Shown: positions 51,230 to 61,922, counted from the first letter of the stretch. The stretch is DNA of 64,000 bases from Singulisphaera sp. GP187 (GCA_945869475.1 CAMBOV010000004.1:62001-126000); one strand, 5' to 3'. Notes: generated from the sequence alone by a model not told the origin. Translations and numbers: made by a program.

Positions 51230-52378
51230 ATGAGTCCAGACACGATCAAACGCATTGGAATTCTCACAGGTGGCGGCGACTGTCCAGGTCTCAACGCCGT
51301 CATTCGCGCGGTCGCAAAGACTGCGATGCTGCAGTTTCGCATGGAGGTCTTCGGAATCGAGGATGGCTTTCAGGGACTCATCGAGAATCGTGTGCGCCCC
51401 CTCTCGTTTCGCGATGTCTCAGGCATTCTGACACGAGGCGGCACAATTCTTGGCAGCAACAATCGGTGCAATCCTCAGCGATATTGCACCTCGCAATTGG
51501 CGGATGGCACTCCTGTTTTTTCGGATGTCACTGCGACCTGTCTGCAAACGATTCGCGGTCACAAACTCGACGCAGTGATTGTGATCGGTGGCGACGGAAC
51601 GATGTGCTGCGCCGCTCCACTTGTTGAAGCTGGCGTCAACGTCATCGGCATCCCAAAGACGATCGACAATGATCTCTTTGGAACAGAAATCACCTTCGGC
51701 TTTCTCACCGCAGTCGCGACTGCCACAGAGGCTCTCGACCGATTGCACTCGACTGCCGACTCGCATCACCGCGTGATGGTCTGCGAAGTCATGGGACGAA
51801 ACGCAGGATGGATCGCACTCACCGCAGGGGTCGCGAGTGGCTCAGACATGATCTTGATTCCAGAGATCCCCTTCGATGAGGATGCGATCGGCGAGTACAT
51901 CACGCAGCGTATGGAGGGTGGCCCAGGCTTCGCGATCGTCGTGGTCGCCGAGGGAGCGCGACGGGCAGGTGGATCGCAAGTCATCGCGCGGATCGATCCA
52001 ACGAGTGCTGATCCCGTTCGCCTCGGTGGCATTGGGCAACGCGTCGCCGATGCCATTGGCACCCGCACGAATGTGGAGGTTCGCACGACGGTGCTTGGCC
52101 ACGTGCTTCGAGGTGGAATGCCAATCGCCGCAGATCGCATTCTCGCGACGAACTTCGGCTATCACGCGATCTCGATTCTCATGGAAGGCGCTTCAGGACG
52201 GCTCGTCGTGCGCGAAAACAACGTCTTCAGCGATGTCGACCTGCTGGTCTCTGCAGGACGGCAACGCCTCGTGCCAACGAATCACGCGCTGATCACGGCT
52301 GCGCGCGCGGTGGGAACTTCCTTTGGGGATCGCGCCACGCTCGCACGCGGCGCATCGGGCACCTCGTCCGTCGTCTGA
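51230..52378 (+). CDS. pfkA: 6-phosphofructokinase
   Basis: 382 residues. GILTGGGDCPGLNAVIR at the start, VIGGDGTMC, GIPKTIDNDLFGTEITFGF, EVMGRNAGWIAL and LGHVLRGG mark the family. Gly in GGDG (position 104 of E. coli PfkA) points to ATP as donor, while PKTIDND carries the Lys found in PPi enzymes and in the mixed group III ATP enzymes, so an ATP-using group III enzyme is the best reading. ATG 51230 is preferred over 51206; TACAGT at 51212-51217 is a possible -10, 12 nt upstream. Confidence 0.92.
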   Translation: MSPDTIKRIGILTGGGDCPGLNAVIRAVAKTAMLQFRMEVFGIEDGFQGLIENRVRPLSFRDVSGILTRGGTILGSNNRCNPQRYCTSQLADGTPVFSDVTATCLQTIRGHKLDAVIVIGGDGTMCCAAPLVEAGVNVIGIPKTIDNDLFGTEITFGFLTAVATATEALDRLHSTADSHHRVMVCEVMGRNAGWIALTAGVASGSDMILIPEIPFDEDAIGEYITQRMEGGPGFAIVVVAEGARRAGGSQVIARIDPTSADPVRLGGIGQRVADAIGTRTNVEVRTTVLGHVLRGGMPIAADRILATNFGYHAISILMEGASGRLVVRENNVFSDVDLLVSAGRQRLVPTNHALITAARAVGTSFGDRATLARGASGTSSVV

Positions 52379-52448
52379 CGCGCGCGAACTCGCACGCGAA
52401 GAGCCGTGCGCCACGGTCCACGTTGCCCGCGGCGATCATGGCGTGCGA

Positions 52449-52454
52449 TAGCCT
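52449..52454 (+). promoter_or_regulatory. -10 element TAGCCT, leaderless GTG start at 52461
   Basis: TAGCCT ends 6 nt before GTG 52461; no Shine-Dalgarno. Confidence 0.6.
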
Positions 52455-52460
52455 TCGGTC

Positions 52461-53321
52461 GTGCAACCGTGCGTCTTTCTTGATCGCGACAACACCATCA
52501 TCGCGAACGATGGTGACCTCGGCGATCCAACGCATATTCGATTGATCGAGGGAGCAGCGTGGGGAATTCGCGCTCTTCGAGAAGCAGGCTATCTCGTGGT
52601 GGTCGTAACCAATCAAGGCGGAGTCGCGCGCGGCAAGTACGTCGAGTCAGACGTGCTGCGCGTGCACGAACAGATTGACGCGCTGCTCAAGAAAGAGTCC
52701 CAGTGGCCCGGCACCGACCCGTTCATCTGCGATTGGCTTTTCTGCCCCTACCACCCCGAGGGAACAGTTCATAAGTTTCGCAGAGAGCATCCCTGGAGAA
52801 AGCCCGCTCCGGGAATGTTGCTCGAGGCTGCGAAGCGATTTGAGATCGACCTCGCGACAAGTTGGATGGTCGGCGATCAAGAGCGCGACGTCGAGGCAGG
52901 ACGTGCCGCCGGGTGCCGAGCAATTCGCATCTCGCCACGCCTGATCGACCACGCCGAGGTGCGTGCATCAAGCGCTGCTGATTTCGTCGAGTGCGACCTG
53001 CTGCACGCGAGCAACCGCATCGTGCACAGTGATGGACGTCCAGGTGCGTCGATGTGGAAAGAGACGAATTCTGCTCGGATTCTGGCCGTTGCGGGACAAT
53101 TGAGTGACGCACAGAGGCGCGAGGTCGTGCGAGCGACGGCGCACGCGCTTGCCGAGCGCGCCGGCGTCGCTCTCGCACATGTCACAGTCGACGAAGCGGG
53201 CGTTGCGTTCGAGATCATCGGCGCCGAAATTGTCGCGCTCGGATTCGCCGCCGAACTTCGGCGCACTACGAATCACTGGGCAGCGTCGCATGGGATCGCT
53301 CCACTCTGGGTGAGCGGGTGA
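52461..53321 (+). CDS. HAD-IIIA phosphatase (GmhB/HisB-N-like) with extra C-terminal domain
   Basis: 286 residues. VFLDRDNTII (nucleophile Asp and acid Asp), VVVTNQGGVARG, the CPYHPEG zinc-loop remnant, WRKPAPGMLLEAA and WMVGDQERDVEAG are the four HAD motifs in the order of D-glycero-D-manno-heptose 1,7-bisphosphate phosphatase and histidinol phosphatase. The next gene is a heptosyltransferase-like GT9, which favours heptose metabolism. Residues about 195-286 form an additional domain (a helix, then VALAHVTVDEAGVAFEIIGAE) that I do not recognise; it is absent from typical 180-190 residue members. GTG 52461 is supported by TAGCCT 6 nt upstream. Confidence 0.85.
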   Translation: MQPCVFLDRDNTIIANDGDLGDPTHIRLIEGAAWGIRALREAGYLVVVVTNQGGVARGKYVESDVLRVHEQIDALLKKESQWPGTDPFICDWLFCPYHPEGTVHKFRREHPWRKPAPGMLLEAAKRFEIDLATSWMVGDQERDVEAGRAAGCRAIRISPRLIDHAEVRASSAADFVECDLLHASNRIVHSDGRPGASMWKETNSARILAVAGQLSDAQRREVVRATAHALAERAGVALAHVTVDEAGVAFEIIGAEIVALGFAAELRRTTNHWAASHGIAPLWVSG

Positions 53322-53325
53322 GCGG

Positions 53326-54414
53326 ATGAGCGTGCCGCTGCAATTGGGGCAGGCGCCCGTCCTCCCGAAAAGTGTTGAGCGCATCCTTGTCATCCTTCCC
53401 TCGTGGGTCGGCGATGTGTGCATGGCGACACCCGTCGTGCGACATCTTGCCGCGACATACCCCGCTGCGCGAATCGTGCTCTTGGGTCGACCGATGCTCG
53501 CTCCGCTTGTTGCTGGATTGCCCTTCGCCCACGCGTTCATCGGTGGATCGATGCGCGGTCTCGCTGCGATGAGCGAACTGCGCGCCATCCATCGCGAGCG
53601 ATTCGATGCACTCGTGCTTCTACCAAACTCATTTCGCAGCGCGCTCTTTGGTCGACTGACTGGAATTCCTCACCGAGCCGGATCCGCACGCGACGGTCGC
53701 TCATGGCTGCTCTCGCACCCGTTCCACCAGCGACGGGGAATGCAAAGTGCCGTCGATTCATACGCCGATCTCGCCGAGTGGTGCACCGGCGCTCGACTCG
53801 TTGATCGACGCGTCGAACTCGCAGTCACTGCTGAAGAACAGGCTCAGGCGCGGCTACTTCTCGATGATCACGCAACCAGTGGCAGTGATCCCGCGCGCAA
53901 CCTCATCCTGCTCAATCCTGGCGCGAATCGGCTCGACAAACGCTGGCCAGCGCACGCGTTCGCTCGTGCAGCGCTCGCGATTTCAGCCCAATGCACCACC
54001 AGGGGAACCCCCCGCCGCATCGCAGTCACAGGCAATCCATCCGAGTCAGCCCTGTGCGCTGACGTCGCGCGCGCGTGCGGTGCGATCGATCTCTGCGCGC
54101 GTGGCGTCACGCTGGGATCACTCAAAGCGATCCTGCAGCGCACGGCACTGCTCATCTCAAATGACACTGGACCTCGCAGTATCGCTGCAGCGCTCGGCAC
54201 GCCGACGATCGCGCTCTTCGGTCCCACCGATTGCCGGTGGACTCCCCTCGATTATCTAAACGAGCTTCGCCTTCTCGCCGAACCATTCGTCACCGAGACA
54301 TCCATCGCCGATGATCACAAGAAACTCTGCGCGATCGATCGCATTTCAGTCGCCGACGTCGTTGCCGCTGCGCGCACGCTCGAGTTGCGACTCGCCGCGC
54401 AGCCATCCAAGTAA
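53326..54414 (+). CDS. Glycosyltransferase family 9 (ADP-heptose:LPS heptosyltransferase type)
   Basis: 362 residues. RILVILPSWVGDVCMATPVVRHL is the N-terminal GT9 signature, and ISNDTGPRSIAAALGTPTIALFGPTD the C-terminal donor-binding motif (usual SNDSGPMH / LFGPT). It likely adds heptose or a related sugar to lipopolysaccharide core. Four nt after the HAD phosphatase stop, so one transcript; its stop codon TAA is the start of the -10 of plsY. Confidence 0.9.
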   Translation: MSVPLQLGQAPVLPKSVERILVILPSWVGDVCMATPVVRHLAATYPAARIVLLGRPMLAPLVAGLPFAHAFIGGSMRGLAAMSELRAIHRERFDALVLLPNSFRSALFGRLTGIPHRAGSARDGRSWLLSHPFHQRRGMQSAVDSYADLAEWCTGARLVDRRVELAVTAEEQAQARLLLDDHATSGSDPARNLILLNPGANRLDKRWPAHAFARAALAISAQCTTRGTPRRIAVTGNPSESALCADVARACGAIDLCARGVTLGSLKAILQRTALLISNDTGPRSIAAALGTPTIALFGPTDCRWTPLDYLNELRLLAEPFVTETSIADDHKKLCAIDRISVADVVAAARTLELRLAAQPSK

Positions 54415-54417
54415 CCT
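54412..54417 (+). promoter_or_regulatory. -10 element TAACCT formed on the upstream stop codon
   Basis: The TAA stop codon of the GT9 gene supplies the first three bases; the element ends 6 nt before GTG 54424. Confidence 0.6.
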
Positions 54418-54423
54418 CTCGCC

Positions 54424-55101
54424 GTGAGCGCACCACTCTGGATCACGATGATCGTTCTCGGCTTCGCCTCTGGCAGCATTCCCTTTGGATTGATTCTCGG
54501 TCGCGCCAAAGGCATCGACATTCGCGAGCACGGATCGAAGAACATTGGCGCGACCAATGTGGGACGGGTGCTCGGCCGCCCCCTCGGCTTTCTCTGCTTC
54601 GCGCTTGACGCGCTCAAAGGAGCGCTGCCCGTGCTCGCTGTCTGGTTCGTTCTTGTTGCCGCGCATCCAGAGCAGACCTCGCTTGTTGGAATGCTCATGC
54701 CGCTCGTCGCAATCGCCGCGATTCTTGGGCACGTCTATTCACCGTGGGTTGGATTTCGCGGTGGAAAGGGTGTCGCAACAAGCTTTGGCGCGCTGCTCGC
54801 GATATGGCCACTGATGACCTACCCCGCACTGGGCGCACTCGTGGTGTGGATCGTCGTGCTCAAAATCTCTCGATTCGTCTCACTCGCATCGATGTGTGCC
54901 GCACTCTCGCTGCCACTCTTGCTCGTCGTGCGCGCATTCTGGCTCACCGACAGAAACTCTCATCCCGCGGATGTCGTATTGCCGCTGCTCATTGCCGTCA
55001 CTGCGCTTGCATTCTTGGTGATCTGGAAACATCGCGGCAACATCTCGAGATTGCGAGCAGGCAGTGAACCGCGCATCGGCGCATCAAAGCCCGCCCTTTG
55101 A
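54424..55101 (+). CDS. plsY: Glycerol-3-phosphate acyltransferase PlsY
   Basis: 225 residues. It acylates glycerol 3-phosphate with acyl-phosphate in the first step of phospholipid synthesis. The cytoplasmic motifs GSIPFGLILGRAKGIDIR, HGSKNIGATNVGRVLG and FRGGKGVATSFG lie between five hydrophobic segments. GTG 54424 is fixed by TAACCT 6 nt upstream. Confidence 0.94.
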   Translation: MSAPLWITMIVLGFASGSIPFGLILGRAKGIDIREHGSKNIGATNVGRVLGRPLGFLCFALDALKGALPVLAVWFVLVAAHPEQTSLVGMLMPLVAIAAILGHVYSPWVGFRGGKGVATSFGALLAIWPLMTYPALGALVVWIVVLKISRFVSLASMCAALSLPLLLVVRAFWLTDRNSHPADVVLPLLIAVTALAFLVIWKHRGNISRLRAGSEPRIGASKPAL

Positions 55102-55109
55102 ACCTGCGC

Positions 55110-55115
55110 TACTCT
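55110..55115 (+). promoter_or_regulatory. -10 element TACTCT, leaderless start at 55122
   Basis: TACTCT ends 6 nt before the purB ATG at 55122, 8 nt after the plsY stop. Confidence 0.65.
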
Positions 55116-55121
55116 GCAGAG

Positions 55122-56567
55122 ATGATCTCTGACCCCGCGAGTCACGGCTACCGATCACCACTTGAGACGCGAAACGCCTCCGAGCAGATGCGTGTCATCT
55201 GGAGCGAGCACCATCGATTCACGACGTGGCGTCAAGTCTGGCTCGCGCTTGCACAGGCGCAGATGGAACTTTCACTCGGCCCAACCGCCGAGCAGGTTGA
55301 GGCGATCCGACGAGTGCTGAACTCGGTCGACCTTGACGCCGCGGCGAAACACGAGGCTCGATTGCGTCACGATGTGATGGCGCACGTGCATGCTCTGGGC
55401 GATCAAGCCGTCGCTGCGCGCGCAATTTTGCACCTGGGGGCGACGAGTCAAGATGTCGTTTGCAACGCCGATGCTGTGCTGCAGCGTGAGGCACTCACAC
55501 TCATCGCAACACGTCTCGCTCGCGTCATCGATCGACTCGGTACTTTCGCCGTGAAATGGCGTGAACTGCCGGTGCTTGGATTCACCCACTATCAACCCGC
55601 GCAACCACTGACGATGGGACGACGAGCGGCACTTTGGGCGCAAGAATTTGTGGTCGCGCTCACCGAGATCGAGTCGCGCCTCGCATCGCTTCGACTTCGT
55701 GGATTGCGCGGCGCGACGGGAACGCAAGCATCGTTTCTCTCGCTCTGCGGCGGTGATCCCGCGCGCGTCGATCAACTCGAGCGACGATTCGCTGAGCTCT
55801 TCTGGGGTGAGACGCAGTCGCTCTGGACGCTCACGAGTCAGACCTATCCACGAATCTGGGATGCGCAGATGCTCTCATCGCTCGCGGTCGCTGCGTGTGC
55901 CGTGCACAAGACTGCCAACGACATTCGATTGCTCTGCAACTTGCGTGAGATCGACGAACCATGCGAAGCAGAACAGATTGGATCGAGCGCGATGCCCTAC
56001 AAGCGCAATCCAATGCGCTGTGAACGAGCGACCGGACTCGCGCGCTTCGTGATTTCGCTCACACACAACGCCTATGACACCGCGAGCACCCAATGGCTCG
56101 AGCGAACACTCGACGACTCATCGAATCGTCGCCTCTCGATCCCCGAGTCATTCCTGGCGCTCGATGGTGCGCTCGAGGTGATGGCCAATGTTGCAGGCGG
56201 TCTCGTCGTCTACCCAGGACAATGCGCTGCTCGCGTTGCGGCCGAATTGCCGTTCATGGCAACCGAAGAGATTCTCCTTGCCGCTGTCGCGCGCGGAATC
56301 GACCGACAGGAAGCGCACGAACGGTTGCGGCAACATTCGCACGCTGCGGCGCATCGCATCAAAGACGAGGGCGCTCCCAATGACCTGCTCACGCGGCTCG
56401 CCGGCGACGATCTTTTTGCTGGCGTGCATTTCGGATCGATCGTCAACGCTGCGCAATTCGTCGGTCGCTCCGTTGAACAGACAGACCGATTCGTGCGTGA
56501 TGTGATCGACCCAATCCGCGCTCGGTACGCCACAGCGCTTCGCCAAGAACCTGCACTGCGCGTCTAA
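55122..56567 (+). CDS. purB: Adenylosuccinate lyase
   Basis: 481 residues. Purine synthesis enzyme of the fumarase/aspartase superfamily, cleaving SAICAR and adenylosuccinate. LGATSQDVVCNAD, TFTHYQPAQP-like GFTHYQPAQPLTMG and the signature GSSAMPYKRNPMRCERATGLAR are seen. This last segment and the length look more like the eukaryotic-type enzyme than the 430-residue bacterial one. ATG 55122 with TACTCT 6 nt upstream is preferred; TTG 55098 is not. Confidence 0.95.
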   Translation: MISDPASHGYRSPLETRNASEQMRVIWSEHHRFTTWRQVWLALAQAQMELSLGPTAEQVEAIRRVLNSVDLDAAAKHEARLRHDVMAHVHALGDQAVAARAILHLGATSQDVVCNADAVLQREALTLIATRLARVIDRLGTFAVKWRELPVLGFTHYQPAQPLTMGRRAALWAQEFVVALTEIESRLASLRLRGLRGATGTQASFLSLCGGDPARVDQLERRFAELFWGETQSLWTLTSQTYPRIWDAQMLSSLAVAACAVHKTANDIRLLCNLREIDEPCEAEQIGSSAMPYKRNPMRCERATGLARFVISLTHNAYDTASTQWLERTLDDSSNRRLSIPESFLALDGALEVMANVAGGLVVYPGQCAARVAAELPFMATEEILLAAVARGIDRQEAHERLRQHSHAAAHRIKDEGAPNDLLTRLAGDDLFAGVHFGSIVNAAQFVGRSVEQTDRFVRDVIDPIRARYATALRQEPALRV

Positions 56568-56581
56568 CAAGCGAGACTGCC

Positions 56582-57148
56582 ATGCCCATTCCCAGAATCC
56601 ATCCAGAAACGACCGCCCTGCTCGTCATTGACATTCAGGAGCGGCTCATTCACACGATTCATGAACACGACACAATGGTGAGGCGTTGTTGCGCGCTGAT
56701 CGGTGCCGCTGCACTTCTGAAACTTCCCATCATCGCGACGGAGCAGTACGTGAAGGGACTCGGTCACACGGTGAGTGAGATCGCTACGGTCCTGCCACCA
56801 GGAACCTCTGTCTTTGAAAAGAACTCATTTTCTGCCCTCACACCGGCGGTGCGCGAGCACCTGCGAGTGAGCGGTTGCGCCAACCTGCTCATCTGCGGAA
56901 TCGAAGCGCACGTCTGTGTTTTGCAAACAGTTCTCGATTGTTGTGCGGATGGCATCCAGACCTTTCATGCCACCGATGCGATCTCGTGCGGTCAACCCGA
57001 TCAGATCGCCCCGGCATTTCGAAGGATGGAACGCGCTGGCAGCATCCCTACTGGCGTGCTCTCGGCGACTTATGAATTGATGGGAACGTGCGAGCACCCC
57101 TCTTTTCGCGCAATCTTGCCACTTGCCAAGACCGTGGTGTCGCTCTAG
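56582..57148 (+). CDS. Isochorismatase-family cysteine hydrolase
   Basis: 188 residues. TALLVIDIQERLI (catalytic Asp), ATEQYVKGLG with the Lys of the triad region, and LLICGIEAHVCVLQTVLDC with the catalytic Cys (EAHVCV) are the family motifs. Substrates of this group range from nicotinamide to ureidoacrylate, and no context decides. It follows purB by 14 nt. Its last 18 coding bases and stop codon are part of the first unit of the tandem repeat. Confidence 0.87.
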   Translation: MPIPRIHPETTALLVIDIQERLIHTIHEHDTMVRRCCALIGAAALLKLPIIATEQYVKGLGHTVSEIATVLPPGTSVFEKNSFSALTPAVREHLRVSGCANLLICGIEAHVCVLQTVLDCCADGIQTFHATDAISCGQPDQIAPAFRRMERAGSIPTGVLSATYELMGTCEHPSFRAILPLAKTVVSL

Positions 57149-57291
57149 CACAGACCGTGGTGTCGCTCTAGCACAGACCGTGGTGTCGCTCTAGCACAGA
57201 CCGTGGTGTCGCTCTAGCAGAGACCGTGGTGTCGCTCTAGCACAGACCGTGGTGTCGCTCTAGCAGAGACCGTCGTCTCGCCCGAATCAAG
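57131..57291. repeat. 23-bp tandem repeat, six copies plus a decayed seventh
   Basis: Unit ACCGTGGTGTCGCTCTAGCA plus CAG or GAG. Copies begin at 57131, 57154, 57177, 57200, 57223 and 57246; copies 4 and 6 have G instead of C at unit position 21; a diverged copy covers 57269-57291. Unit 1 contains the last coding bases and TAG stop of the isochorismatase gene, so the array was formed by copying the gene's end. Spacing has no room for CRISPR spacers. The remainder to 57371 shows nothing I can support. Confidence 0.97.
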
Positions 57292-57371
57292 CACGTAGCA
57301 CTACTGCAGCGCGAGAATCGCGCCAATCGAGCACACGACAACGAGGGAACCTTGGGGGGCATCCCCTTTCC

Positions 57372-57560
57372 TCAGGCCTTCGGTGGCTCAGTTCGCGCCG
57401 CAAGAATCGCATTGCGCACTTCTTGTGCTGCAGAACGAATCTCTTGCATGTGCTTTCGAGCGCGGGTACCCGCAGCACGATTGCCTCCACCAGCCTTCTC
57501 GACATCCTCACGGGCGTTACTGACGACCGCGAGAAGTTTCTCATAACTTTGCATGATCAT
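57372..57560 (-). CDS. Small histone H1-like DNA-binding protein
   Basis: 62 residues. QSYEKLLAVVSNAREDVEKA followed by GGGNRAAGTRARKHMQEIRSAAQEVRNAILA matches the short histone H1/Hc1-like proteins found in planctomycetes and Bacteroidetes (GNKAAGTRxRK core). It probably binds and compacts DNA. The start ATG 57560 has a full AGGAGG 7 nt upstream, with a TAGACT -10 further out, unlike most genes in the window. Divergent from fabZ. Confidence 0.82.
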   Translation of the reverse strand: MIMQSYEKLLAVVSNAREDVEKAGGGNRAAGTRARKHMQEIRSAAQEVRNAILAARTEPPKA

Positions 57561-57567
57561 GAAATGA

Positions 57568-57590
57568 CCTCCTGATGGATTCAAAGTCTA
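57568..57590 (-). promoter_or_regulatory. Canonical Shine-Dalgarno AGGAGG and -10 TAGACT of the H1-like gene
   Basis: Minus strand: TAGACT (57585-57590), then AGGAGG (57568-57573), then 7 nt to ATG 57560. Expected leader is about 18-19 nt. Confidence 0.75.
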
Positions 57591-57633
57591 GCGAATTGCT
57601 ATCGTTGCGCCACCGCACCCCCTCGAGAAACAT

Positions 57634-58107
57634 TTGGCATCCCAACTCCTCTTCCCAATCGACCAGATCGACACCACCGTCACAGCATGCGACAAGGCCG
57701 AGATCGACAGCTATCTGCCCCAGTGCGGAGTCATGCGGATGATCGACCGAGTGATCTGGCTCTCCGCCCCAGGAACCAGCGCCTACGGTGAGAGGTTCAT
57801 CCGCGACGATGAATTCTGGGTCGCAGGTCATATTCCAGGCCGGCCCCTCTTTCCGGGAGTCCTGATGATCGAGGCAGCCGCGCAACTCTGCAGCATCGCC
57901 CACACCCGAACCGGCCGCACGACCGGTTTTCTTGGATTCACCCGCTGCACAGACGTCATCTTTCGAGGACAGGTCGTCCCCGGAGACATGTTCTACGTTT
58001 TGACGCGTGAGCTGAGTTACAACCCTCGCCGTTTCGTGAGCGAGACGCAGGGGCTCGTGAATGGAAAACTTGTCTTTGAAGCGACGATCACCGGGATGGC
58101 GATCTAG
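57634..58107 (+). CDS. fabZ: 3-hydroxyacyl-ACP dehydratase FabZ-like
   Basis: 157 residues. Hot-dog fold with GHIPGRPLFPGVLMIEAAAQ, holding the catalytic His and Glu (usual GHFPxxPxxPGVLxxEAxAQ). The enzyme dehydrates 3-hydroxyacyl-ACP in fatty acid synthesis; a closely related dehydratase is possible. Start TTG 57634 with a weak GAGAA upstream is the only reasonable start; TATCGT at 57600-57605 may be the -10. manA follows with an 8-nt gap. Confidence 0.85.
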   Translation: MASQLLFPIDQIDTTVTACDKAEIDSYLPQCGVMRMIDRVIWLSAPGTSAYGERFIRDDEFWVAGHIPGRPLFPGVLMIEAAAQLCSIAHTRTGRTTGFLGFTRCTDVIFRGQVVPGDMFYVLTRELSYNPRRFVSETQGLVNGKLVFEATITGMAI

Positions 58108-58115
58108 GAGCGCCT

Positions 58116-60730
<2,615 letters not shown>

Positions 60731-60804
60731 GTGGTGGACTGCCTCTTGGTTTTTTGATTTTTCAGTAGGAACGTACGTCTCTGCGGACTACGCTGAGGGT
60801 CCCT

Positions 60805-61407
60805 ATGCACCCTACCTCCCCTTCTTTTCGTTGCAAGCAACAGTGCTTCGCTCTCTTGGTCATCGCTTCGCTTTTCGGCAGTACCGCCGATGCGGGTATG
60901 TTCACATCGACCTACACGCTTAACACGCCGTACACGGCTTCATCACCAAACGTCTCGCATGTGGTCGTCAACTTTTCGACAGCGCTGACGAGTGGTGATA
61001 TCGGACAAGGCGACCTCACTGACTGGAGCATCAGCCTTCTGGGTGGTGGCGCTCTGATCTACACCGACAATGTGATCGTCGGCGCAGTCGTCCAATCCAA
61101 TGGAGGCGTTGCACGCGGACTTGCGGATGTGCTCTTTCAGTTCAATGTGAATACGTTTGCCTCTGGCGATTTCGACAACATGCTCTCGGGCATCAGCCTC
61201 AGCGCTGCGACGGGGCCTGCGTACAACATCTACAGCTACCCAAACAGTCCGTTCGGTCCGCCCTATTCGTCGCTTGGTCTTTGGTCGAACGGCGTCGAAT
61301 CGACACGCCAACTTCCCGGATACTCCTCGGTGGTCACCGTTCCTGCACCAGGCGCCTTCGCGGTAGTGGCACTTGTGATGACGATGACTCGTCGCCGACG
61401 CAACTGA
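60805..61407 (+). CDS. PEP-CTERM sorted secreted protein
   Basis: 200 residues. A signal peptide (ALLVIASLFGSTADA), a beta-rich domain with no cysteine (VVNFSTALTSGDI ... DWSISLLGG) and the sorting signal VPAPGAFAVVALVMTMTRRRRN. Same sorting class as the protein at 28694-29383 but unrelated in its domain. GAGGG 5-9 nt upstream of ATG 60805; TACGCT at 60789-60794 is a possible -10. Confidence 0.8.
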   Translation: MHPTSPSFRCKQQCFALLVIASLFGSTADAGMFTSTYTLNTPYTASSPNVSHVVVNFSTALTSGDIGQGDLTDWSISLLGGGALIYTDNVIVGAVVQSNGGVARGLADVLFQFNVNTFASGDFDNMLSGISLSAATGPAYNIYSYPNSPFGPPYSSLGLWSNGVESTRQLPGYSSVVTVPAPGAFAVVALVMTMTRRRRN

Positions 61408-61499
61408 GTGCGACGAAGTTGCGCAGTTGAACCTGGCTGGGACTGTCCGTCCGCCGCGGGCAACTTTCCCCGTGGCGATGCCGGGAGTTTGCCAGCGCG

Positions 61500-61868
61500 C
61501 TACTGCTCCCAGTGGGGTTTTTGCCACTCGGAAACATTGCCTGAGCCATCAAAGAAAATCACCCAAACGCGCTCCGACGGCGGCTGATCTTGAAACATCG
61601 CACTCGACGCGAGCGACGACAAGTTGTCGCCGTACTGCCAGCGCGCTGGTACATCGATGGCGCCACTCTTGTTGAGCTGTGCCGGATAGCGCGACGATGG
61701 CTCGCCGACGAGCGCGAGTACTGCGGGTTGATCCATCCCCTTGTGCAGTTGTTCGAATGTGCCGTGCTGCGGAGTGTTGCACCCGCTCACCAGCGCACAG
61801 GTCGTGATCGCGAGGCAGCCCGCGAGGCAGAACCTGCAGATCTCGAGCAATCGGGGGCGTCGTTTCAT
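61500..61868 (-). CDS. Small lipoprotein, SmpA/OmlA-like
   Basis: 122 residues. The signal peptide ends in the lipobox LVSGC. The mature part has HGTFEQLHKGMDQPAVLALVGEPS, the two-helix start of the SmpA/BamE/OmlA fold (often L..GM....V...G.P), then strands with WVIFFDGSGNVSEW. BamE assists outer-membrane protein assembly, but that role is inferred. ATG 61868 is preferred because TATCTT ends 6 nt upstream inside the tandem repeat; longer frames lack support. It converges on the PEP-CTERM gene with a 92-nt gap. Confidence 0.75.
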   Translation of the reverse strand: MKRRPRLLEICRFCLAGCLAITTCALVSGCNTPQHGTFEQLHKGMDQPAVLALVGEPSSRYPAQLNKSGAIDVPARWQYGDNLSSLASSAMFQDQPPSERVWVIFFDGSGNVSEWQKPHWEQ

Positions 61869-61922
61869 CGCTTGAAGATAACGCCATCGCTTGAAGATAA
61901 CGCCTTCGCTTGAGAATAACGG
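61866..61922 (-). repeat. Three 19-bp tandem repeats carrying promoter plus start codon
   Basis: Units 61866-61884 and 61885-61903 are identical; 61904-61922 differs at a few bases. On the minus strand each reads GCGTTATCTTCAAGCGATG: a -10, a 6-nt spacer and ATG. Unit 1 contains the real start of the lipoprotein (61868); unit 2 contains an out-of-frame ATG (61887); in unit 3 the -10 is TATTCT and the ATG is AAG. Confidence 0.95.
61875..61880 (-). promoter_or_regulatory. -10 element TATCTT, leaderless start at 61868
   Basis: On the minus strand TATCTT ends 6 nt before ATG 61868; a second copy lies at 61894-61899. Confidence 0.6.

Noticed and set aside
57131-57291. CRISPR array
   Set aside because: The 23-bp units are directly adjacent with no spacers, derive from a gene end, and there are no cas genes.
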